Source: CAZEAP01 sp964510315
Lineage (GTDB): Bacteria; Planctomycetota; Brocadiia; SM23-32
Assembly: GCA_964510315.1 (NCBI GenBank)
Contig: CAZEAP010000007.1
Location: 1 to 64,000 of the forward strand
DNA: 64,000 nucleotides
Direction: 5' to 3'
Shown here: piece after piece, positions 26,770-34,065 of the stretch
Position numbering within the stretch: position 1 is the stretch's first letter
Layout: each line of letters begins with the position of its first letter
The notes under the pieces: model-generated
Seen by the model: the letters and a program-made list of their open reading frames with translations, nothing else
Database searches by the model: none
What the model was told of the DNA's origin: nothing
Translations under genes and position numbers: made by a program

Positions 26770-27648
26770 ATGGGAAAGCATGAGCTGAAGATCGACGAAG
26801 CAAACCGGGCTGCCGGACCCTCCTGCGGCCAGCCTCGCATCGCCGAACCCATGACACCCCGGACGCTCGAAGCGCTCGGCGTACTCCGGCCCTTTCCCGC
26901 TCCACGCGCGGACTTCGACCCCCACGGCCCGTGGACGCAGACTTACCGCATCTGGGGCGGGCATGGCTGGATCGACTGCGGCTACAAGACCGTCGGCGTC
27001 CTGCGCCTCCGGCGGGAACCCTCGGCTCACCCGCCGGGCCATCGCCTGCACGTCGAGCAGCGGATCATCTTCGAAGGCGGCATCGTCCACACCATCACGG
27101 CGGAGGCGATTTCCGCCGGCGACGCAATCGGCTCCCCGCGATCGTGGTCGGTGCGCAGCGAGATAACCACCACGTCGGGCGAACCCGATCCGCGCCTCGG
27201 AGGCGTTCAGGAGGGCCGGGTGAGCGAGGACGGAAGCTCGTGGCGGGTCACGGTGGACGGCACGCGGGAGACAACCCATGAATACGCTCTCGACGGTCCC
27301 CTGACCAGCAACTGGTCGCTCATGGAAGCCGTTCAGCGGCGGCCCTTCGCGCCGCCGGAGTGTCCGGCCTTCCACCTGTTGGAGGGCCTGACGATGCCGA
27401 AACGGGGGTTCCGGCTGTATTTCCGGGAGACCCCGGAGGAGGGCTTCCGGGAGCAGGACCTCCCGCTGCACCGGTTCTACCTGATCGGGCGGGGGCGGTT
27501 GCCGACCGACTATTGGGTGGACGATCGCCATCGGCTGATCATGGCAATCAGCGGCAGCCGGGCTCTCTTCCTCGACGAGGACGCCGAGACGCCCTTCCAG
27601 CGCAGCCTCGAACACCAGAGAGCCGGGAAGGGACACTACCATGAGTGA
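26770..27648 (+). CDS. Conserved-looking protein of unknown function, coupled to sulfatase
   Basis: This 292-residue soluble protein belongs to no family I recognise. It seems rich in beta strands with paired aromatic motifs (PWTQTYRIWGGHGWIDCGYKTVG, WRVTVDGTRETTHEYALDGP, HRFYLIGRGRLPTDYWVDD). It has no signal peptide, membrane segment or known active-site motif. The ATG at 26770 lacks a clear ribosome site; M28 would be a later choice. Its stop lies inside the sulfatase gene, an overlap of 8 bp, so translational coupling is likely and the two products probably act on the same compound. The shape recalls lipocalin-like or beta-barrel ligand-binding proteins, but this is a guess. Confidence 0.7.
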   Translation: MGKHELKIDEANRAAGPSCGQPRIAEPMTPRTLEALGVLRPFPAPRADFDPHGPWTQTYRIWGGHGWIDCGYKTVGVLRLRREPSAHPPGHRLHVEQRIIFEGGIVHTITAEAISAGDAIGSPRSWSVRSEITTTSGEPDPRLGGVQEGRVSEDGSSWRVTVDGTRETTHEYALDGPLTSNWSLMEAVQRRPFAPPECPAFHLLEGLTMPKRGFRLYFRETPEEGFREQDLPLHRFYLIGRGRLPTDYWVDDRHRLIMAISGSRALFLDEDAETPFQRSLEHQRAGKGHYHE

Positions 27649-28939
27649 CGCCCGCCCGAACATCCTCATCATCACGGCCGACCAACTGAGCCTGAGGGCG
27701 GTCGGAGCGGCGGGATGCCCCGACGTGGAGACACCGGCCCTCGACGACCTCGCGGACAGGGGGACCTTCTTCTCGGAGTCCTACACGCCGTGTCCGGTCT
27801 GCCTGCCGACCAGGCCGAGCTGGTGGACCGGCCGCATGCCGTCGGAGACCGGCATCGGAAGGCCGCGGCCAAACCGCAAGACCCGCGACGAACTGCCGAC
27901 GCTGGCCGAATGGCTTGGCGATCGCGGCGGATATGAGGCCCTCCACGCCGGGAAGTGGCACGCCCCCGAACTGGTGGTTACCTCGCATGACCAGCTACCC
28001 GGGTTCTACGCCCTCACGACGGGCATCGACGACCAGGGCTTCATCATGGACCCCCACGTTTCGATGACCTGCGAGGCGTTCCTGCGCAATCGCAACTCGG
28101 CGCAGCCGTTTCTGCTGGCGGCCGAGTTCATGAATCCCCACGACATCTGCGAGTGGCTGTTCCTGAACACCGCCGACCACGAGGACCTGCCCTACCCGGA
28201 GATCGCCGACGAGTTGCCCGAGTTGCCGGCGAACCGGGAGGCGATTCCCGAGGGCGAGCCCCCGGCGATCAAGAGGTTCCGCCAGACGCTCGAACCCCAG
28301 GTCGGCTACTGGAACGAACTTCACCACCGCTACTACCTGTGGAGCTACTACCGACACGTCGAGGCCGTCGACGCGGAGGTCGGTCGTATCCTGCGGGCAC
28401 TGCGTGACACGCGACGGGAGGAGAACACCGTGGTCGTCTTCACCTCCGACCACGGCGAGGGGCTCGGCGCCCATCGCATGACCCACAAGGCGTTCCCCTA
28501 TGAAGAGGTCTGCAAGGTGCCGCTGATCGTCAGTTGGCCGGGCACTTTGCGCGAGGGCGCTGTGGACCGCACCTCTCTGGTCTCCGGCGTCGATCTCTTC
28601 CCGACGCTGTGCGACCTGGCCGCGCTGGAGCCGCCGGAACCCCTGGTCGGCACCTCCCTGCGCCCCGCCCTGCAGGAGGAGGAGGCGATAGAGCGGGAAT
28701 TCGTGCCGATCGAGATGCCCGGCGGCAGGGGCAGCGTCCTGAGGACGCCTCGATACAAGTACGTCCGCTACGCGGAGGGGCCGACGGAGATGCTCTTCGA
28801 CCTGGCGGACGATCCGGGGGAGACCCGCAACCTGGTCGACCATGCGTCCTGTGCATCGGCGCTGGCCGAGCATCGCCGTATGCTGAAAGAGTGGGAGTCC
28901 GGCCTCGACCGTTGCCCGGGGGCCGGGGACGCGGGGTAG
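27641..28939 (+). CDS. Type I (formylglycine) sulfatase, cytoplasmic
   Basis: This 432-residue arylsulfatase-superfamily protein has the modification motif CLPTRPSWWTGR, with Cys54 being the residue turned into formylglycine (C-x-P-x-R). Metal ligands are visible in NILIITADQLS near the N-terminus and in VVFTSDHGEGLGAH. HAGKWH and FMNPHD are other family marks. Unlike most planctomycete sulfatases it has no signal peptide, so it would act in the cytoplasm on imported sulfate or phosphonate esters. The last 11 or so residues (LDRCPGAGDAG) and the stop codon come from a 45-bp repeat also found at 30563-30607, so the natural C-terminus may have been replaced. No dedicated maturase is nearby. Confidence 0.88.
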   Translation: MSDARPNILIITADQLSLRAVGAAGCPDVETPALDDLADRGTFFSESYTPCPVCLPTRPSWWTGRMPSETGIGRPRPNRKTRDELPTLAEWLGDRGGYEALHAGKWHAPELVVTSHDQLPGFYALTTGIDDQGFIMDPHVSMTCEAFLRNRNSAQPFLLAAEFMNPHDICEWLFLNTADHEDLPYPEIADELPELPANREAIPEGEPPAIKRFRQTLEPQVGYWNELHHRYYLWSYYRHVEAVDAEVGRILRALRDTRREENTVVVFTSDHGEGLGAHRMTHKAFPYEEVCKVPLIVSWPGTLREGAVDRTSLVSGVDLFPTLCDLAALEPPEPLVGTSLRPALQEEEAIEREFVPIEMPGGRGSVLRTPRYKYVRYAEGPTEMLFDLADDPGETRNLVDHASCASALAEHRRMLKEWESGLDRCPGAGDAG

Positions 28940-28945
28940 CCGCCG
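28899..28945. repeat. 45-bp direct repeat, left copy
   Basis: This segment matches 30561-30607 with two mismatches; both hold GGCCTCGACCGTTGCCCG and end GCGGGGTAGCCGCCG. The left copy supplies the sulfatase stop codon, and the two copies bracket the non-coding repeat mosaic. Confidence 0.75.
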
Positions 28946-29040
28946 GTCCCTCCGGGGTACCGGCTTTGCTGTTTCGCAGTCACCGGCTGCGCACTCTTCG
29001 GAGGGTGATCCGCCTGCCGGACCGTGACGCCGTAGCCCTG

Positions 29041-29279
29041 AAGGGGCGCCATATACCAGCCCAGGGCGTAGCCCTGGGGACCCGGGTGCGCCCCCAAACA
29101 GGTGAGCCCTGCAAGGGCGAAACATACCCGGGGCAGCCGAGCATCGCCCGGTACTTGCCCAGATATCTCCGAACCTGAACGACTATGTCGCGCCCTTTCA
29201 GGGCTCTATGGATTTGTTGCCGATCATTTTCCCCAGGGCTCTGCCCTGGGCTGGTATGTCGGGCTCTTACAGAGCCCAG
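29041..29279 (+). repeat. Block A, 239-bp direct repeat, copy 1
   Basis: It is identical to 30071-30309 except for two substitutions near the start (CCAGGGCGTA here, CCAAGGCGCA there), about 99% identity. It contains at least five short palindromes. Near identity in a non-coding stretch suggests a recent duplication or gene conversion. Confidence 0.9.
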
Positions 29280-29333
29280 GCAACCGGGGCTAAAGCCCCG
29301 GCCTCCATTACATGGCCCCTGCGGGGCCGCCGA
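29279..29333 (+). repeat. Block B, 55-bp direct repeat, copy 1
   Basis: It is identical to 29884-29938. It contains the hairpins CCGGGGCTaaAGCCCCGG and GGCCCCtgcGGGGCC. Confidence 0.9.
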
Positions 29334-29378
29334 CGTTCCGGGCGATCGCCCGGCGGGCATTTGAAAGAGCGTTGGTTG

Positions 29379-29468
29379 CTGACCTCATGGCCGGCACGGA
29401 CAGCCAAACGCAACGAGAGACGGCACCGCTGCGACAGCACGCTAAACACGTATGCGGGGGCGCCGGGG
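29379..29468 (+). repeat. Block C, ~90-bp direct repeat, copy 1
   Basis: It matches 29939-30026 apart from one 2-bp indel and one or two substitutions. Here a 45-bp segment (29334-29378) separates blocks B and C, while in the second set B and C are directly joined. Confidence 0.85.
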
Positions 29469-29589
29469 CCTCCTGCGTCACGACACCGTCAGGTTGCTTT
29501 CTTGACGGTCTCGGATTTTCGTGGCAGCTCAGACTCGCGCCCGGGGACCGGGCCTCCCGTCAAGAGCCCCCGACAGGGGGCGCCTCAGC

Positions 29590-29880
29590 CGTAGCCCCGG
29601 GTGACCCCCGCGAAGCGGGCGAACCCGGGGATATCGGCGTCCCACCCCATACAGGAGCCCGCGGAGCGGGCGATTCAGCCCGTGCGCCACATCGGAGTCG
29701 CCGGCCGTACGGCCGGTACACGTTTAGCGTCGGCGCCGCGGAGCGGCGCGGTCGTGCAGGCCGGGGCTTTAGCCCCGGTGATGAGCCGAATAAGCGAAAT
29801 GCGCCCCAAAGGGGCGCGGTGAATTTCAAAATGCTTACACCGACCGCGCCCGCTCCGGGGCGCACAATTAGCCTTCATGC
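29590..29880. repeat. Dense cluster of short palindromes between the two block sets
   Basis: A row of hairpins with 4-8 bp stems lies here: CCCGCgaaGCGGG, CCCGCggaGCGGG, GGCCGTACGGCC, GCGCCGcggagCGGCGC, CCGGGGCTttAGCCCCGG and GCGCCCCaaaGGGGCGC. Loops are tiny and often A- or T-rich. This is like REP or palindromic-unit families rather than a coding region. Confidence 0.7.
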
Positions 29881-29883
29881 GCC

Positions 29884-29938
29884 GGCAACCGGGGCTAAAG
29901 CCCCGGCCTCCATTACATGGCCCCTGCGGGGCCGCCGA
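29884..29938 (+). repeat. Block B, copy 2
   Basis: This is an exact copy of 29279-29333, joined directly to block C here. Confidence 0.9.
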
Positions 29939-30026
29939 CTGACCTCATGGCCGGCACGGACAGCCAAACGCAACGAGACGGCACCGCTCCGACAGCACGC
30001 TAAACACGTATGCGGGGGCGCCGGGG
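29939..30026 (+). repeat. Block C, copy 2
   Basis: This copy of 29379-29468 has a 2-bp deletion (GAGACGG against GAGAGACGG). Confidence 0.85.
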
Positions 30027-30070
30027 TTACCTACCTGACTACAAGGCCAGGCTCTTTCCCGCAAACATAC

Positions 30071-30309
30071 AAGGGGCGCCATATACCAGCCCAAGGCGCA
30101 GCCCTGGGGACCCGGGTGCGCCCCCAAACAGGTGAGCCCTGCAAGGGCGAAACATACCCGGGGCAGCCGAGCATCGCCCGGTACTTGCCCAGATATCTCC
30201 GAACCTGAACGACTATGTCGCGCCCTTTCAGGGCTCTATGGATTTGTTGCCGATCATTTTCCCCAGGGCTCTGCCCTGGGCTGGTATGTCGGGCTCTTAC
30301 AGAGCCCAG
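30071..30309 (+). repeat. Block A, copy 2
   Basis: This copy of 29041-29279 has two mismatches in 239 bp. It lies downstream of blocks B and C here, whereas copy 1 lies upstream of them. Confidence 0.9.
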
Positions 30310-30560
30310 CAGCCCCCACAGACAAGAGTTCGGCGCACGCGAACGGCCGATCTCCCCGTATGCCTCTCGCGATCGTGAGGCATCTGCGCCAACCACAAAC
30401 GGGGCGCCAAAACAAAGTACCCCTCGATGCGAAATGCCAGACGCCCCGGAGTATCCGTTTAGCGTCAAGGGAACTGTTCCGGCAGGTGAACCGGAACGCT
30501 CATGCGCGCCCAGCCCCCAAACAGCCCGTCTCTCTGGAGATGCGGCCTCGGCAGCCAGAG

Positions 30561-30607
30561 CCGGCCTCGACCGTTGCCCGGCGACCGGGGACGCGGGGTA
30601 GCCGCCG
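30561..30607. repeat. 45-bp direct repeat, right copy
   Basis: This matches 28899-28945 with two mismatches. It closes the repeat mosaic about 65 bp before the glycyl radical enzyme gene. Confidence 0.75.
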
Positions 30608-30633
30608 CTGCCGGCTCCGCAAAGTCCCCCGGC

Positions 30634-30662
30634 TTGATTCACGCCACGCCGCGCGTTAGACT
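30634..30662 (+). promoter_or_regulatory. Candidate promoter for the glycyl radical enzyme (near-leaderless)
   Basis: TTGATT (30634-30639) and TAGACT (30657-30662) are 17 nt apart. Transcription would begin around 30669, only about four bases before the ATG at 30673, and no ribosome site is visible. This hints at a leaderless or nearly leaderless message. Confidence 0.35.
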
Positions 30663-30672
30663 CGCCGCTGTC

Positions 30673-32928
30673 ATGTTCAGAAGCCCCTTCACCAAAGACA
30701 GGGACGCGGTAAGCACCGCCGGTGAAGCCGTGGTCAGGTCCCTCGACGCCGAGCTGGCCTTCACGGACTGCTATCGGCGTAACCGCGGGGAACACATCGG
30801 CATTCGCGAGGCGCGCTGCCTGAAGCCGGGCCGCCTGCTGCACCCGCTGCAGGAGGGTGACGTTTTCGCCGGACGCCACGTGAAGGCGGTGCACGACCAG
30901 CGGGGGTTGATGGTGGGGTTCGGGCTCGAGCACGAGGACTGCGGACGCGTCTACTACTGCGAGCACGACCGGCTGCGCCGGGCCGTCGCGGAGCTTCCGC
31001 CGGGGGCGTATCGGAAGAGCTGCGAAGAGATGTTGGCCTTCTGGGAGAAGGAAGACACCCAGAACCGCTACTTCGAAGCGCTGCCGCCCGAGGTCCGTCG
31101 GGCCACCAGGGACAACCGTCTAAGCCAGAAAGGCCTGCGCCTCGCCGGAGTTACGCTCAACTACGACAAGTTGATAAGGCTCGGTCTCGGCGGGCTCCGC
31201 GCCGAGATCACCGGACACAAAGCGGCCGCCGAGGTGGGAGACGGGCGCGATCCGCTTTTCTATGAAGCCATGCTGATGGCCCTGGACCTGCTGGAGGAAA
31301 CCGCCCTGGATTACGCCCGGCAGGCGCGGCGGCTCGGGGACAGGGGACTGGCGCGAGTCCTGGAAAACGTCGCTTCGGAGCCGCCCGAGACCCTCCGACA
31401 GGGCATGCAGCTTTTCTGGCTCTACTCGATGATGGCCGGCGTGACCAACTACGGCCGAATGGACGTCTACCTGGGCGACCTCTACGTGCGCGACCTGCGG
31501 ACGGGTCGGCTCAGCGAGGATGAGGCGCTGGAGCTGCTGGTGGCCCTGTGGCGGGTGATGGCCGAGACGCGGTTCCACTTCAACAGCCGGGTCATCGTCG
31601 GCGGACGCGGCCGGCGGAACGAGGAAAACGCCGACCGCTTCGCCCTGGCGGCGATGGAGGCCTCACACCGGGCGGGCGAAACCGAACCCCAGCTCAGCCT
31701 GCGGTGCCGGAAGGGGCAGAATCCGGCGCTCCTTCGGAAAGCCCTCGATGTGGTCGGCGACGGGTGCGTTTACCCCATCCTCTACAACGACGACGTCAAC
31801 GTGCCCGCGGTCCGGAACGCCTTCGGCGCCACCCGCGCCGACGCCGATCAGTACGTGCCCTACGGCTGCGGCGAATACTGCCTGGATCACATCAGCTTCG
31901 GCTCACCCAACACCGCCCTCAACCTGCTGAAGGCCGTGCAGGTGGTTATGCACAACGGGGTGGACCCCGACACCGGCGAGCCGACCGGGCTGGAAACCGG
32001 GCCCTTCGAGGAGTTCGAGACCTTCGAGGACTTCTGGGACGCCTACGCGCGGCAGGTCGAATACCACCTCGACGCGATTGCCAGAGCCCACGCGATCGAA
32101 CTGGAAGTCGAGCGCACGACCGCCTCCTTCCTCTTCGCCAGCATGCTGATGGACGGCTGCCTGGAGCGGGGCAGAAGCCTGGTGGACGGCGGGCTGCGCT
32201 ACCTGGGCGGCGTGGTGGAGTCCTTCGGGATGGTCAACGCCGCCGACTCCCTGACCGCCCTCAAGCAACTGGTCTACGAGGAGCAGCGTTTCAGTCCCGA
32301 CGACCTCCTGGAGATGCTCCAAGCCGACTGGGAGGGACACGAGCCCGAGCGCCGCCTCTTCCTGAACGCCCCGAAGTACGGCAACGATCTCGACGCGGCG
32401 GACGAGATGCTCTGCCGCGTGAGCGGCCATTGCTGCCGGGCTGCCATGGAAGCCGGCCAGCGCGCCGGACTCGACTACTTCCTGCTGGTGAACATCAACA
32501 ACTGGAGCTACGTGAGGATCGGCGATGAGACCGGCGCAACTCCGGACGGCCGGCGCGCCGCAATGCCCATCGCCAGCGGCAACGCACCCACCGCCGGCAA
32601 CGACACCAGCGGCATCACCGCGTTCATGAACTCCGTCGTCAAACCCGACCCGAGTATCCACGCCGGCTACGTGCACAACATGAAGTTCGGCAAGAAAATG
32701 TTCACAGAAAACAGGGCGAAGCTGGAAGCGCTGCTGGACGCTTACTTCGCCAACGGCGGAACGCAGGCGATGATCACCGTGGTGGGCCGGGAAGACCTGG
32801 AGAACGCCATGCGCGAGCCGGAGAGCTATCCAAACCTCATGGTGCGCGTGGGCGGGTTCAGCGCACGGTTCGTCGAGCTGGAGGAGGCGATCCAGCGCGA
32901 CATCATACGCCGAACGTTCTACGAGTGA
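30673..32928 (+). CDS. Glycyl radical enzyme, pyruvate formate-lyase / dehydratase superfamily
   Basis: This 751-residue oxygen-sensitive radical enzyme has its glycyl radical site in RVGGFSA, with Gly728 as the radical carrier. The thiyl-radical Cys399 is in YGCGEYC, matching the GCxE motif of the dehydratase and lyase-type members rather than the CC pair of true pyruvate formate-lyase. The substrate is unknown; GCGEY differs from the GCVEP/GCIEP of the choline, glycerol and hydroxyphenylacetate enzymes. A radical SAM activase is needed to make the glycyl radical, and none is adjacent. The ATG at 30673 fits the family start; the frame is open upstream through repeat sequence. The enzyme fits the anaerobic picture given by Rnf and the Hyp genes. 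Confidence 0.87.
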   Translation: MFRSPFTKDRDAVSTAGEAVVRSLDAELAFTDCYRRNRGEHIGIREARCLKPGRLLHPLQEGDVFAGRHVKAVHDQRGLMVGFGLEHEDCGRVYYCEHDRLRRAVAELPPGAYRKSCEEMLAFWEKEDTQNRYFEALPPEVRRATRDNRLSQKGLRLAGVTLNYDKLIRLGLGGLRAEITGHKAAAEVGDGRDPLFYEAMLMALDLLEETALDYARQARRLGDRGLARVLENVASEPPETLRQGMQLFWLYSMMAGVTNYGRMDVYLGDLYVRDLRTGRLSEDEALELLVALWRVMAETRFHFNSRVIVGGRGRRNEENADRFALAAMEASHRAGETEPQLSLRCRKGQNPALLRKALDVVGDGCVYPILYNDDVNVPAVRNAFGATRADADQYVPYGCGEYCLDHISFGSPNTALNLLKAVQVVMHNGVDPDTGEPTGLETGPFEEFETFEDFWDAYARQVEYHLDAIARAHAIELEVERTTASFLFASMLMDGCLERGRSLVDGGLRYLGGVVESFGMVNAADSLTALKQLVYEEQRFSPDDLLEMLQADWEGHEPERRLFLNAPKYGNDLDAADEMLCRVSGHCCRAAMEAGQRAGLDYFLLVNINNWSYVRIGDETGATPDGRRAAMPIASGNAPTAGNDTSGITAFMNSVVKPDPSIHAGYVHNMKFGKKMFTENRAKLEALLDAYFANGGTQAMITVVGREDLENAMREPESYPNLMVRVGGFSARFVELEEAIQRDIIRRTFYE

Positions 32929-33115
32929 ACTCGCCTCCTCCCCCGACCGCCCATGCTACAGATGTGCGGGCGTTCCTGCTTTGCCGAGCACGGGCCGCCG
33001 TCTCTCCCCGGGCCCTTGAGACTGCGCGCCTGCCCTCCGGCGACTCCGCCGGCTCGGCAATGCAGGGCAACAAGCCGCTCCAGAGACGGGGGAGGGAACG
33101 CCCTTGCCCGGGCGA

Positions 33116-33298
33116 TCAGCCGAAGCACCCCAACTGGCAGCGCACAATCTTGATGTTCTGCGCGTTGCAGGCCTTCCCGATCTCCTTCGGGTCCACTTCC
33201 AGGCGCCGGGCGAGGGCGAGTGCCGCGGCGCACCCGAGCCTGCCGTCCTCGGACTCCTCGCGCACTGCCCGGCGCACGGTTTTTTTCTCGGTCGGCAT
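33116..33298 (-). CDS. 60-residue CQLGCFG protein, unknown function, next to MobB-like gene
   Basis: This small protein is probably real: GAGGAG precedes the ATG at about 9 nt, and the sequence has a helical wing-like middle (AAALALARRLEVDPKEIGKACNA) and a distinctive C-terminal CQLGCFG. I recall similar small proteins with this ending near molybdenum-cofactor or hydrogenase genes in anaerobes, but cannot verify this here. The LAxxLEVDPKEIGKA pattern looks like a helix-turn-helix, and the paired Cys could bind a metal. It follows the MobB-like gene by 68 bp on the same strand, suggesting it belongs to the hypF-hypC-mobB-like run. Confidence 0.6.
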   Translation of the reverse strand: MPTEKKTVRRAVREESEDGRLGCAAALALARRLEVDPKEIGKACNAQNIKIVRCQLGCFG

Positions 33299-33366
33299 TG
33301 GGGTCGTCTCCTCGTTGAGTTGGTGGGGTCTCCTGATTCAGGGGCTATAGCGGCGGGCCGAGCCGT

Positions 33367-33801
33367 CTACGTCGGGTCCGCCAGGCCGGAGACGATCACG
33401 TCGGCGAGTTCGCGGCATGCCGCGGCGCCGGGTTTCTCCTCGCCCTCTCCCTCCACGAAGAAGGCCAGGTCGGGCTCCAGGAGGGGGGCCAGCGAGTTGG
33501 TCTCGAAGATCACGACGTCGCGCTCGCTCTCTCGGATCAGCCGCCGGCAGTCCTCCAGCAGTTCCTCCGGCGGCCCGCTGAGCAGGAAAGCATGGGCCGC
33601 CCCGGCGCACAGGTAACGTTGGGTATCCTTCTCCGGGTTCTCCGGTGCGTCGGTCTCCTCGAAGACGCGCCTCGGAGCCGAGGGGCGGGCCTGGACCTTG
33701 ACGGCGTCGGCGCGGGGCAGGGCCGCCAGGAGGCGCTCCACCAGCAGCGTCTTCCCGATCCGCCGGTGGGCGCCGCTTACGGTTATCACCGTGGGAAGCA
33801 T
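33367..33801 (-). CDS. MobB-like P-loop GTPase
   Basis: This 144-residue protein has a Walker A motif GAHRRIGKT at about 10-18 and an overall size close to MobB, which binds GTP and assists attachment of nucleotide to molybdopterin. Later parts (RDVVIFETNSLAPLLEPDL and the end ACRELADVIVSGL) resemble the MobB fold, but the usual GKSGSGKTT P-loop form is not exact. It could instead be a small P-loop protein of a related cofactor path. It starts 13 bp after hypC, so it is probably co-transcribed with hydrogenase maturation genes. Confidence 0.65.
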   Translation of the reverse strand: MLPTVITVSGAHRRIGKTLLVERLLAALPRADAVKVQARPSAPRRVFEETDAPENPEKDTQRYLCAGAAHAFLLSGPPEELLEDCRRLIRESERDVVIFETNSLAPLLEPDLAFFVEGEGEEKPGAAACRELADVIVSGLADPT

Positions 33802-33814
33802 GTCGGGACAAGCA

Positions 33815-34063
33815 CTATGGCTCGGCTTGAGTGCGGGCGTCGGGGTGGAATTCGGCGGCTATCTCGTCGAGGAGCTTCAGGGTCTCCCGGGCCTCCTCTT
33901 CATCCACCTTCTGGATGGCGAATCCGGCGTGGACCAGGACGTAGTCGCCGACCTCCGGCTCCTGGACGAGCTGGAGGCCGACCTCTCGCACGGCGCCCCC
34001 CAGCTCGACCTTGCCGATCGGGCCGTCGATCTCGATGAGCTTCGTGGGAACTGCCCAGCACAT
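33815..34063 (-). CDS. hypC: NiFe-hydrogenase maturation chaperone HypC
   Basis: This 82-residue protein starts MCWAVPTKLIEIDG, the exact HypC/HybG N-terminal signature in which Cys2 binds the Fe(CN)2CO unit and the hydrogenase large subunit. The small beta-barrel follows (VGDYVLVHAGFAIQKVDEEEA), also typical. The start at 34063 lies two bases after the hypF stop. Its presence implies a NiFe hydrogenase elsewhere in the genome, as no large-subunit gene is in this window. Confidence 0.95.
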   Translation of the reverse strand: MCWAVPTKLIEIDGPIGKVELGGAVREVGLQLVQEPEVGDYVLVHAGFAIQKVDEEEARETLKLLDEIAAEFHPDARTQAEP

Positions 34064-34065
34064 CT

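Larger units (their letters stand above)
28940..30672. other. 1.7-kb non-coding mosaic of palindromic and direct repeats
   Basis: No gene is credible in this 1.73-kb gap. It is filled with short hairpins of 12-20 nt spaced every 20-40 nt, for example CCGGGGCTaaAGCCCCGG, GGCCCCtgcGGGGCC, CCAGGGCTctGCCCTGG and GGGCTCttacaGAGCCC. On top of these lie longer duplicated blocks: A, B and C in order A-B-C near 29.0-29.5 kb and B-C-A near 29.9-30.3 kb. Apparent open frames here are low-complexity translations of the repeats and should not be annotated as proteins. Confidence 0.8.

Noticed and set aside
28940..30610. CRISPR array
   Set aside because: The repeats are of unequal length and spacing, self-complementary and partly in different order, with no regular spacers and no cas genes.
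28980..30966. Several open frames in the repeat island, some similar to each other
   Set aside because: They are translations of the same repeats on both strands, with start sites inside hairpins; similarity between them comes from the DNA duplication, not from a protein family.
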